From NCBI GenBank assembly GCA_946221495.1, contig CAMIFA010000079.1, positions 1-22,235 on the forward strand: 22,235 nt of DNA, written 5' to 3'. The position numbers and the translations under genes are program-made. Shown piece after piece: positions 16,339 through 22,235 of this stretch (position 1 is the first letter of the stretch; the number at the start of each line of letters is the position of its first letter). The notes under the pieces are model-generated. The model did not search any database and was not told the DNA's origin. It worked only from the letters and a program-made list of their open reading frames with translations. Source of the DNA: an uncultured cyanobacterium. Its GTDB lineage: Bacteria; Cyanobacteriota; Cyanobacteriia; Cyanobacteriales; Chroococcidiopsidaceae.

Positions 16339-17253
16339 TTACTTCGCTAGCCAACCGCCAGTAACATCGAGATCCATACCAGTGAGCGAGGTAGCATCAT
16401 CAGAAGCAAGAAACATTACGGCTCGTGCCATCTCATCGGTTGTATTAATCCGTTTATTAGGATTGTTTGCTGCTGCCTGCTGCGGTGTAATTTTGAAAAA
16501 CGCCAGTGACTCTCGTAGCTGCGGAGTGTCTACTGCCAGGGGAGAGATTGAGACGACGCGCACATTCTTATCAGCATTTTCTAGCGCCGCCGCTTTAGTC
16601 AGGGCGATAATGCCATGCTTGCTTGCCATGTACATTCCCAACATCGGAAAGCCAACATGACCTGAAACTGAAGCCATGTTAATAATCACCCCGCCCCCTT
16701 GTCGGCGCATGATGGGAATTTCATATTTCATTGAGTAAAATACCCCGTAAGTATTTGTCCGCAGCACATCATCGAAGTTCTTAATGTCGAGGTTTTGGAT
16801 TTCAGCAGGTGTCATAAAAGTACCTGCGTTATTAAAGGCAATATCAAGGCGACCATATTTCTTAACTGTGGCATTAACAAAGCTCTCTACTTGTTCTGGA
16901 TCGCGCACATCAGACTGAATATAAGTTGCTTCACCACCAAAGGCACGAATCTCCTCTGCCACCTTTTGACCAAGCTGGGCGCGACGACCGTTAAAAGCGA
17001 CTTTTGCACCTTCACGCGCAAAAGCTTTAGCTGTTGCTTCCCCAATTCCAGAAGTTGCTCCGGTAATTAGGACAACTTTATCTTTGAATTTACCGTTAGA
17101 ATTTGCTTTACCGCTTGCTGGTGCTGGTGGCTTTTGGGTATTGGCTTGAGCTTTAGTAGCAGCGATCGCACTACCGATTCCTGCCAATCCTACACTGCCT
17201 TGAATCAGCCGCCGTCGCGTAAGTTGTTTTAATTTCTGACTGTGATTTGTCAT
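16339..17253 (-). CDS. Short-chain dehydrogenase/reductase with a Tat signal
   Basis: The N-terminus carries a twin-arginine signal: LTRRRLIQGS at residues 11-20, then a mildly hydrophobic GLAGIGSAIAAT stretch. A Pro/Ala-rich linker follows to about residue 55. The rest is a classical SDR: cofactor loop TGATSGIG (64-71), NNAG (141-144), and catalytic S195, Y208 and K212 in the YxxxK pattern. It would be exported folded, with its nicotinamide cofactor already bound. The start has AGGAA a few bases upstream. It follows the AraC gene by 107 bp and precedes the aldo/keto reductase by 76 bp, all in one direction. Confidence 0.88.
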   Translation of the reverse strand: MTNHSQKLKQLTRRRLIQGSVGLAGIGSAIAATKAQANTQKPPAPASGKANSNGKFKDKVVLITGATSGIGEATAKAFAREGAKVAFNGRRAQLGQKVAEEIRAFGGEATYIQSDVRDPEQVESFVNATVKKYGRLDIAFNNAGTFMTPAEIQNLDIKNFDDVLRTNTYGVFYSMKYEIPIMRRQGGGVIINMASVSGHVGFPMLGMYMASKHGIIALTKAAALENADKNVRVVSISPLAVDTPQLRESLAFFKITPQQAAANNPNKRINTTDEMARAVMFLASDDATSLTGMDLDVTGGWLAK

Positions 17254-17360
17254 TTTTCCTAGCTTTAGTTATTGTCTAAAGCTTAGAAGAAATAGGAGGT
17301 GCGCTCGCAACCTATTCTTGCTAAATATTGTTGTAATCTTGCTTAATTGTCCAAGCAAGC

Positions 17361-18200
17361 TTAAAGGTAGTTGCGATAAGTTTTAGGTGTTGTGCCTGTG
17401 ATTTTATAAAACTGGGCAGCAAAATGGCTTTGGTTCGTGAACCCAACCGAGTAAGCAACTTCAGCTATAGAAAGTCTTGTCACTCTTAGGAGTACCTTCG
17501 CTCTCTCGATGCGTCTTTGAGTAAGGTAGCGGTGGGGTGGATTACCTGTGGCAGCTTTAAAAGTACGGGCAAAGTGAAACTGACTCATATGCACAACAGC
17601 AGCTAAATCAGCAATGCTTAAATCTTCCGCGAGTCGCTCTTCAATGAAATCTTTTACTGTATTTAATTTGTAGATATCTAGCGCTCTTTTTTCCAAAGCA
17701 GGCTTTACTACTGCTTTGTTGTAGTTTCGCAAAAGATGAACGGCTAATAAGTTCCTTAATGATTCAACGTACAGTTTCCCAGCTAATCCACCACTAAGAA
17801 CTTCAGCCTTAAACAAGTGTGCTATGTGCAGAATAGTAGGATCTGAAAAAATCACCCGATGTTTCAGTTCCACAGGCGCAGATAAGCCACTTTCAACTGC
17901 AACTTGGTTGAGAAACTTTTGGTCTAAGGCAATATTAATGTATTCACTCGTTCGCTCTCTTTTGTGCCAAACAAAATCATGGTTGGCGTAAATAAATACA
18001 CTGCCTGCTGGTAAAGCAGTTACATGAGTTGCACCTCGATCAACTGACCAAGTTACGCGATCGTGAGGTGCAAAAGCAACGCTAATAGCCTGGGTTGGCA
18101 TCGCAAAATCAAATTCACCGATCGCATTTAAGCAACTATATTCAACTTTAATTTCATCCCATGCTGTCGAGGAGGTAGAAGGTTGGATCCTGACATTCAT
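17361..18200 (-). CDS. AraC-family transcriptional regulator
   Basis: A 279-residue regulator with an N-terminal sensing domain (about 1-170, cupin-like in this family) and a C-terminal pair of helix-turn-helix motifs. The first is LSIADLAAVVHMSQFHFART; the second is LSIAEVAYSVGFTNQSHFAA, followed by the conserved ending FYKITGTTPKTYRNYL. GFTNQSHFAAQFYKITGTTP matches the AraC signature. Because the Tat-SDR and aldo/keto reductase follow in the same orientation, it probably controls them and perhaps itself; the effector is unknown. The upstream gap contains an inverted pair ACACTTG/CAAGTGT (18235-18241 and 18285-18291) that could be an operator. Confidence 0.92.
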   Translation of the reverse strand: MNVRIQPSTSSTAWDEIKVEYSCLNAIGEFDFAMPTQAISVAFAPHDRVTWSVDRGATHVTALPAGSVFIYANHDFVWHKRERTSEYINIALDQKFLNQVAVESGLSAPVELKHRVIFSDPTILHIAHLFKAEVLSGGLAGKLYVESLRNLLAVHLLRNYNKAVVKPALEKRALDIYKLNTVKDFIEERLAEDLSIADLAAVVHMSQFHFARTFKAATGNPPHRYLTQRRIERAKVLLRVTRLSIAEVAYSVGFTNQSHFAAQFYKITGTTPKTYRNYL

Positions 18201-18301
18201 AGCGCGATCGCCTGCAATAATCTTCGCTCATTCTACACTTGCGCTTCTAGATTAGCGTATCTAAACAAAAGCTAAAGTTAAGTACAAGTGTGTAGTATTA
18301 G

Positions 18302-18733
18302 CTAACTCACTTTAGGACTGCTGTAATTACTTATTGCGTCGCCTGTGCTTTCAACTTTATCAGTACCTCTGGGGGTTAAAGCCGCGAGAACTACTGCAAC
18401 AATCAATAGAGCAGGAATATCTCCAAACAAATGACCACGTTCTGCTGGCTCGCTAATCGTCTGTACAGTCATTATTCCTGCGTGTACCAAGCTTGACCAA
18501 ACTGTGAACCAGATCAAGCTCAGATGCTTTTGAGGGTTACGAGAAGCAATCAGCAGGAAAACACCCAGTGTTGCATACACGCCGACGATCATCTGCTCAT
18601 ATTTCGGTTGCTCAGGCAGCCAAGTCCAACCTGATGACCAGAACATCATAAATGGGTAAATAGCAAAGATGAAAATTAGCCCAAAAACTACTAAAGCAGC
18701 ACGTAGGTATTGAAGACGGTTAGTGCTTTTCAT
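18302..18733 (-). CDS. Small four-helix membrane protein (DUF6632-like)
   Basis: The 143-residue protein has about four membrane segments: AALVVFGLIFIFAIYPFMMF, a second around MIVGVYATLGVFLLIAS, a third around SLIWFTVWSSLVHAGIM, and a fourth around IPALLIVAVVLAAL. The second and third segments, with SRNPQKH between them, fit the uncharacterised DUF6632 family as I recall it. The function is unknown. The start is good, with AGGAG 9 nt before the ATG. A perfect TATAAT lies on the same strand about 38 bp upstream, so it probably has its own promoter. It precedes the AraC gene in the same direction with a 101-bp gap. Confidence 0.8.
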   Translation of the reverse strand: MKSTNRLQYLRAALVVFGLIFIFAIYPFMMFWSSGWTWLPEQPKYEQMIVGVYATLGVFLLIASRNPQKHLSLIWFTVWSSLVHAGIMTVQTISEPAERGHLFGDIPALLIVAVVLAALTPRGTDKVESTGDAISNYSSPKVS

Positions 18734-18770
18734 CGTCTCTTGCTCCTGAACTTGCTAATTGAGTCTGATA

Positions 18771-18776
18771 ATTATA
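18771..18776 (-). promoter_or_regulatory. Candidate -10 box of the DUF6632-like gene
   Basis: TATAAT reads perfectly on the minus strand 37 bp before the ATG at 18733. No good -35 hexamer is found 17 bp further upstream, so this is a candidate only. Confidence 0.3.
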
Positions 18777-18859
18777 GAGCCTATAGTTTAAATTCTAACT
18801 ACTAAAAAGTGAAATAACTGTTTACCGCAATAAATTAACAAAGACCACTTAAGACAAAA

Positions 18860-19585
18860 ATGGGTAAAATAAAAATGAATAAGAAAAAATTAGTGTTTGC
18901 AACATCTGCTACTGGTCTTATTTTATTCTTTGGCGCATGGAAGGCAAACTCAGTAAAATTATCTTCACTTAAAACTGAAGCAGTAAATAATATCTCTATT
19001 GAAGAACCTACGGTTCAAGTAACTGCTACAAATCATATGATTTACGCTAGTGTTGAAGAGCTAGCAAGTAGGGCAGATTTAATTGTAGTAGGTACAACAA
19101 CAAAAGAGTTTGAGCAAAATAAGTTAGTTTATGTTTCTGTTGCTGATAAATCAAAAAAACGATTACAGTCAAATCAGTCTGTTATTGTATATGACGAAAC
19201 AAAATCTCTTGTAGATTACTATACTATTACTCAGTTTGAGGTCAAAAAAATTTTGAAAGGTTCGGCTGCTAGCAAAGAAATCCCAGTTCTTCAAGCAGGA
19301 GCAATGGTTCCGCAGTCAGGGCAAAAAGCAAAATATATTTTGGCAAGCGAGGATTTTTCACCTTTAAAAGCAAACTCAGCTTATATTTTGTTCTTGGCAA
19401 AAATAGATGCAGTTACTTTCCCTAATTTAGCTGGCGTATACAGCATTATTTCAATTAACCAGGGTAAATTCAACTTAGACAAAACCGATGATCGAGAACA
19501 AGCACTTGAAATTAAAGATCAGCAATACAAAGATTTAAAAGCAAAAGTATTAGATAAATATAAAAATATTATGATTACTCCGTAA
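18860..19585 (+). CDS. AT-rich gene for an anchored or secreted protein of unknown function
   Basis: The 241-residue product begins with a lysine-rich start and a hydrophobic segment (KLVFATSATGLILFFGAW), a signal peptide or membrane anchor. The outer domain contains ASVEELASRADLIVVGTTT, YTITQFEVKKILKG and AYILFLAKIDA. This layout (a short ADLIVVG strand, then a 'KILKG' strand) resembles secreted proteins I know mainly from Firmicutes, but I cannot name a family. The gene is visibly richer in A and T and in AAA/AAT codons than its neighbours, suggesting horizontal gain. A second ATG at 18875 is possible; neither start has a clear Shine-Dalgarno. Two hairpins follow its stop. Confidence 0.75.
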   Translation: MGKIKMNKKKLVFATSATGLILFFGAWKANSVKLSSLKTEAVNNISIEEPTVQVTATNHMIYASVEELASRADLIVVGTTTKEFEQNKLVYVSVADKSKKRLQSNQSVIVYDETKSLVDYYTITQFEVKKILKGSAASKEIPVLQAGAMVPQSGQKAKYILASEDFSPLKANSAYILFLAKIDAVTFPNLAGVYSIISINQGKFNLDKTDDREQALEIKDQQYKDLKAKVLDKYKNIMITP

Positions 19586-19605
19586 TCTAAAAAATCTTAC
19601 TGAGA

Positions 19606-19639
19606 TTGGGTATATTAGATACAAAGTATAGTTACCCAA
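19606..19639. terminator. Nested hairpin after the AT-rich gene
   Basis: TTGGGTA (19606-19612) pairs with TACCCAA (19633-19639). Inside, ATAC and GTAT close an AAA loop. It begins 20 bp after the stop at 19585. The following GTTTAAGG is a weak T-tract, so termination is only possible. Confidence 0.35.
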
Positions 19640-19665
19640 GTTTAAGGAAAAAGCCCTCTTTATTA

Positions 19666-19711
19666 AGTATATCTGCAATGATTCTTCAGTAGTACCAAAA
19701 GCAGATATACT
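19666..19711. terminator. Perfect 11-bp inverted repeat between convergent genes
   Basis: AGTATATCTGC (19666-19676) and GCAGATATACT (19701-19711) are perfect inverted copies around a 24-nt loop. Outside them, CCCTC and GAGGG could add a distant pairing. It lies directly after the stop of the DUF2993 gene (minus strand) and downstream of the AT-rich gene, so a bidirectional terminator is likely. Confidence 0.5.
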
Positions 19712-19719
19712 GAACTAAA

Positions 19720-20466
19720 TTAAATTGAGGGTATTTGTTTAACACGGGCTTCACTATGAAGTGTTAAGCTGCCTTTTTGGACATCCACATCCCTAACACG
19801 CAGCGCCATCCCATCTAGCTCAAGGTAGGGTAAGTTAAGCAGTTCTTTGAGCTTTTGCATAAGGGCGATCGCTAGTTCTATGGAAATGCCTTGATTAGGA
19901 GTGCAGCTAAAACTTTCTAGCAGCAGAGGTTGTGTACTTCTTTTCACAAGTATCGTCGCTATGAAGCTTATTTGCTTAGTTGCGCCAATTTCATTATTTA
20001 GCAGTGTATCAGCGAAGAATACTATTTTGCCCTTGTCTGGTATTTCAATTCTTATCTGTTGCGGCTCAATTACCGCTTTTTTTCCGTCTACATTCAACTC
20101 TATATTTTGTAATTTACTCCGCACATAGTCTGAGTTGAAAGCGCGATTGATATCTGCTTCTGTTAATACTAGACGCGCTGTAGCATCTACAGGTTTATTT
20201 AGTTCAATCTGTCCAAATAAAGCACTCAAGGGATTGATGTCAATTTTATCTGTGTGCAATTCCATTTCTTGCACACGGATGTCTTTTTGTATCACTACAC
20301 CTTGTCCAGAAAGATCGACTGAATCTACTTGTCCCTGAACTACCTTTAGCAAGTCAGTCTTAATATCTACATCGACTTCCTCTGCTTCATCCACTTGGCT
20401 AGATAAACCTATTTCTGCTACCTTGTTAATAACTTGTTCATCCAGCCTCTGCTCGTCATGTGTCAT
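19720..20466 (-). CDS. DUF2993 (LmeA-like) lipid-binding-type protein
   Basis: The 248-residue protein matches the DUF2993/LmeA pattern common in cyanobacteria. It shows VDVDIKTDLLKVVQGQVDSV near the start, then IRVQEMELHTDKIDINPLSALFG, LTEADINRAFNS, and a C-terminal LPYLELDGMALRVRDVDVQKG followed by a last beta strand. The mycobacterial member LmeA is a phospholipid-binding envelope protein; cyanobacterial members are uncharacterised. No signal peptide is visible, so a cytoplasmic or membrane-peripheral site is inferred. AAGGA lies 6 nt before the ATG. It is upstream of the heptad arrays on the minus strand and convergent with the AT-rich gene. Confidence 0.85.
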   Translation of the reverse strand: MTHDEQRLDEQVINKVAEIGLSSQVDEAEEVDVDIKTDLLKVVQGQVDSVDLSGQGVVIQKDIRVQEMELHTDKIDINPLSALFGQIELNKPVDATARLVLTEADINRAFNSDYVRSKLQNIELNVDGKKAVIEPQQIRIEIPDKGKIVFFADTLLNNEIGATKQISFIATILVKRSTQPLLLESFSCTPNQGISIELAIALMQKLKELLNLPYLELDGMALRVRDVDVQKGSLTLHSEARVKQIPSI

Positions 20467-20545
20467 GCTATTTCCTTATATGCTGCTAATACTTAATCTA
20501 GATGTTGGTAACTAGCAGCGAATCTGCATCAAGGAATAAGTACCT

Positions 20546-20580
20546 CATTAGTCATTAGTTCTTAGTCACTAGTTATTAGT
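20546..20580. repeat. Heptanucleotide tandem array, left arm
   Basis: Five heptads fit a CATTAGT consensus: CATTAGT, CATTAGT, TCTTAGT, CACTAGT, TATTAGT. This is a typical cyanobacterial short tandemly repeated (STRR) array. It is the reverse complement of the arrays at 20647-20736, so the two arms can pair across a 66-bp spacer. Confidence 0.85.
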
Positions 20581-20646
20581 AAGAATCAAGAGAAGTGCGT
20601 ACCCTCTTTACAATCAAAGCATAAAAGCTAGTGAAGTGGAGGATAA

Positions 20647-20736
20647 ACTAATGATCAATGATTAGTAACTAATGACTCTTGAAATAAACTAATGACCAAT
20701 GATTAGTGACTAATGACCAATGACTAATGACTAGTG
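20647..20736. repeat. Heptanucleotide tandem arrays, right arm
   Basis: Four heptads of ACTAATG type occupy 20647-20674. After a 13-bp break, seven more follow at 20688-20736: ACTAATG, ACCAATG, ATTAGTG, ACTAATG, ACCAATG, ACTAATG, ACTAGTG. The last heptad contains the stop codon of the P450 gene (20731-20733). Confidence 0.85.
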
Positions 20737-22095
20737 ACTTATAACTCTTTTAGTAACTACCATTTGCACACCATTGGCGGAGGGAACAATTGTAATTCCA
20801 CGCCGTACAGGATACACCGGACGCTGATTAGCAAGCTTTAGCTCAAAGCGTGACAAAATTGTTGCTAAAACTAATTTCATTTCATACATCGAAAATGCTG
20901 TTCCTATGCAACCACGACTCCCACCACCAAAAGGTAAATATTCATACGGTGAGAATTTGGAGTTTAAGAATCTTTCTGGATTAAACTGTTCTGGCTGAGG
21001 ATAAGTTTCTGCACGACGATGAGCTAAATAAATGCAAGGAACCAAGACTGTACCAGATGCAAATTCGTATCCTGCCACTTGCACTGAATCTTTTACCATG
21101 CGAGGTGTGCAAATTAATGCGATCGGGTAAATTCGTAGAGTTTCTTGGCAGACTGCTGTTAAATAAGGCAATTGAGAAATAGCTTCTGGATTTGGTGGAT
21201 CGCTAAGAGTTTCTAACTCCGGCATTAACTTTTTAAGTACCTGCGGTGAGGAATGAATCAAATAAAATGCCCATGCTAAAACAGCAGCTGTAGTCTCGTA
21301 ACCTAGTAGTAATAATGAAACTAATTGATCGCGTAACTCAGTATCTGTCATTTGTTGTCCGTTGTCATCACGCGCTGACATTAGCAACGTCAAAATATCG
21401 GTACGAGATAAATCATTTTCTTGTCGCCGTTGGCTAATTTCGGCATATATTAAGTTGTCAATCTGCTGTCTGCGTTGGAGAAAATGCCCCCAGGGACTCC
21501 ACGCGCCTAAATCTTTTTGTAGAGGTGGAAAAAAGAATAAGCTAGAGTACCAGGGAGTAGTAACGTCTTCTAGTAAGCTACTTAATAATTGTTTTAATTG
21601 CTCGAAACGCTCACCAGGATTAATGCCAAATACTACTTGTAAAATAATTTGTAGGGTAATTTCTGGCATGAAGTCATTAATTTTAATTGCTGCGTCTATT
21701 GTCCATTGATTGATTACTTCTTGGGTAATTTGACAAATAATTTCTCCGTAAGCTTTCAGGCGATCGCCATGAAATGGAGGTATTAACAATTGGCGTTGTC
21801 GCTGATGGTTACGTCCTTCTTGTAATACTAACGATTGCTCTCCCATTAGTGGTTGAAAAACATGAGTTGCCTTCTTAAAGTCAAGTTGTTCTGAAGGCAG
21901 GGCAAAAATATCTTTAATTGTCTGAGGATTACTAAAAAATACTACTGGTGGTGAATTTAAGCCTAATACTCTGACGCTAAATGTGTCTCCATATTGTTTG
22001 GCACAGGTTTCTAAAAATTTTGTCGGGTTCTGAATTAAGTGTAGTGTTTGTAACAGTGCAGGTGTTTTAAGTTCACTAGGTAATTTTATATTCAT
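20731..22095 (-). CDS. Cytochrome P450, CYP110-like
   Basis: A heme monooxygenase that hydroxylates a hydrophobic substrate using electrons from a ferredoxin/reductase pair; CYP110 members in cyanobacteria often act on fatty acids or terpenes. With the start at ATG 22095 (454 residues), the landmarks are the I-helix LLLGYETTA (about 262-270), ExxR at E318-R321 (ETLR), and the heme loop FGGGSRGCIGTAF with the thiolate C396. The longer frame opens with a GTG at 22146 inside repeat-like sequence and is rejected. The sequence before the ATG, AAGGCGG ending about 6 nt away, could serve as a ribosome binding site. The last codons and stop are made from the adjacent heptad array. No redox partner or terpene synthase is in view. 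Confidence 0.93.
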   Translation of the reverse strand: MNIKLPSELKTPALLQTLHLIQNPTKFLETCAKQYGDTFSVRVLGLNSPPVVFFSNPQTIKDIFALPSEQLDFKKATHVFQPLMGEQSLVLQEGRNHQRQRQLLIPPFHGDRLKAYGEIICQITQEVINQWTIDAAIKINDFMPEITLQIILQVVFGINPGERFEQLKQLLSSLLEDVTTPWYSSLFFFPPLQKDLGAWSPWGHFLQRRQQIDNLIYAEISQRRQENDLSRTDILTLLMSARDDNGQQMTDTELRDQLVSLLLLGYETTAAVLAWAFYLIHSSPQVLKKLMPELETLSDPPNPEAISQLPYLTAVCQETLRIYPIALICTPRMVKDSVQVAGYEFASGTVLVPCIYLAHRRAETYPQPEQFNPERFLNSKFSPYEYLPFGGGSRGCIGTAFSMYEMKLVLATILSRFELKLANQRPVYPVRRGITIVPSANGVQMVVTKRVISH

Positions 22096-22150
22096 AACGA
22101 ACCGCCTTGACGAAGTGTAGCGCCAGCGTTTAGACGCGAAGGACACAAAG
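22096..22150. repeat. Repeat-like sequence directly upstream of the P450 gene
   Basis: On the minus strand it reads CTTTGTGTCCTTCGCGTC, an A/C-poor middle part (AAACGCTGGCGCTACACTTC), then GGCGGTTCGTT just before the ATG. It resembles the CTTTGTGTCCTT...GGTTCGTT interspersed elements found upstream of many cyanobacterial genes. Assignment is from recall; copy number cannot be seen here. Confidence 0.4.
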
Positions 22151-22235
22151 AAAAGAAAACAGAGATTAATTAAATAATAGTGATATTTATTTTAGGATAA
22201 CTTTCTCAATATTTATATTTTTATTTGATTTATTT

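Noticed and set aside
20546..20736. CRISPR array
   Set aside because: The units are contiguous heptads without unique spacers and there are no cas genes; this is an STRR-type array.

Overview
The window comes from a cyanobacterium. The evidence is roughly twenty copies of the octamer GCGATCGC (HIP1) spread through it, heptanucleotide tandem arrays of the cyanobacterial STRR type, a small palindromic dispersed repeat inside a gene, and a CYP110-like P450. Repeat load and gene content suggest a large-genome filamentous or Chroococcidiopsis-like species, but I cannot name the genus. There is no rRNA, tRNA, transposase, phage gene or CRISPR array.

Layout. (1) 2-1810, plus strand: the 3' part of a long Thr/Gln-rich, probably surface or outer-membrane protein whose start lies outside the window. 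A HIP1-based hairpin separates it from the convergent next block. (2) 7011-1864, minus strand: a tightly overlapped operon GH2 beta-glycosidase > galT > M24-fold protein > galK. The galT ribosome binding site lies inside the GH2 coding end, and the other two junctions are ATGA overlaps. (3) 7712-7386, minus strand: a single-domain STAS protein with Gln at the usual phospho-serine position. (4) 8328-13237, plus strand, ended by a clear intrinsic terminator: GT-B glycosyltransferase > UDP-galactopyranose mutase (glf) > GH1/RmlD-like two-domain fusion. (5) 18733-13411, minus strand: a DUF6632-like membrane protein, an AraC regulator, a Tat-signal SDR, an aldo/keto reductase, a saccharopine-dehydrogenase-like protein and a small exported protein. 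(6) 18860-19585, plus strand: an AT-rich, anchored or secreted protein of unknown function, converging on a DUF2993 (LmeA-like) protein with two hairpins between them. (7) Inverted heptad arrays followed by a CYP110-like P450 on the minus strand.

How the genes may work together. GH2 would release galactose from beta-galactosides. GalK and GalT would carry it to Gal-1-P and UDP-galactose; no galE is seen here. The divergent block has UDP-galactopyranose mutase, which turns UDP-Galp into UDP-Galf, next to a glycosyltransferase and the GH1/RmlD fusion. The most interesting hypothesis is therefore a compact galactose-to-galactofuranose glycan locus, with the STAS gene and a structured leader between the two arms. 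The degenerate M24 protein inside the galactose operon and the GH1/RmlD fusion are its least explained parts.
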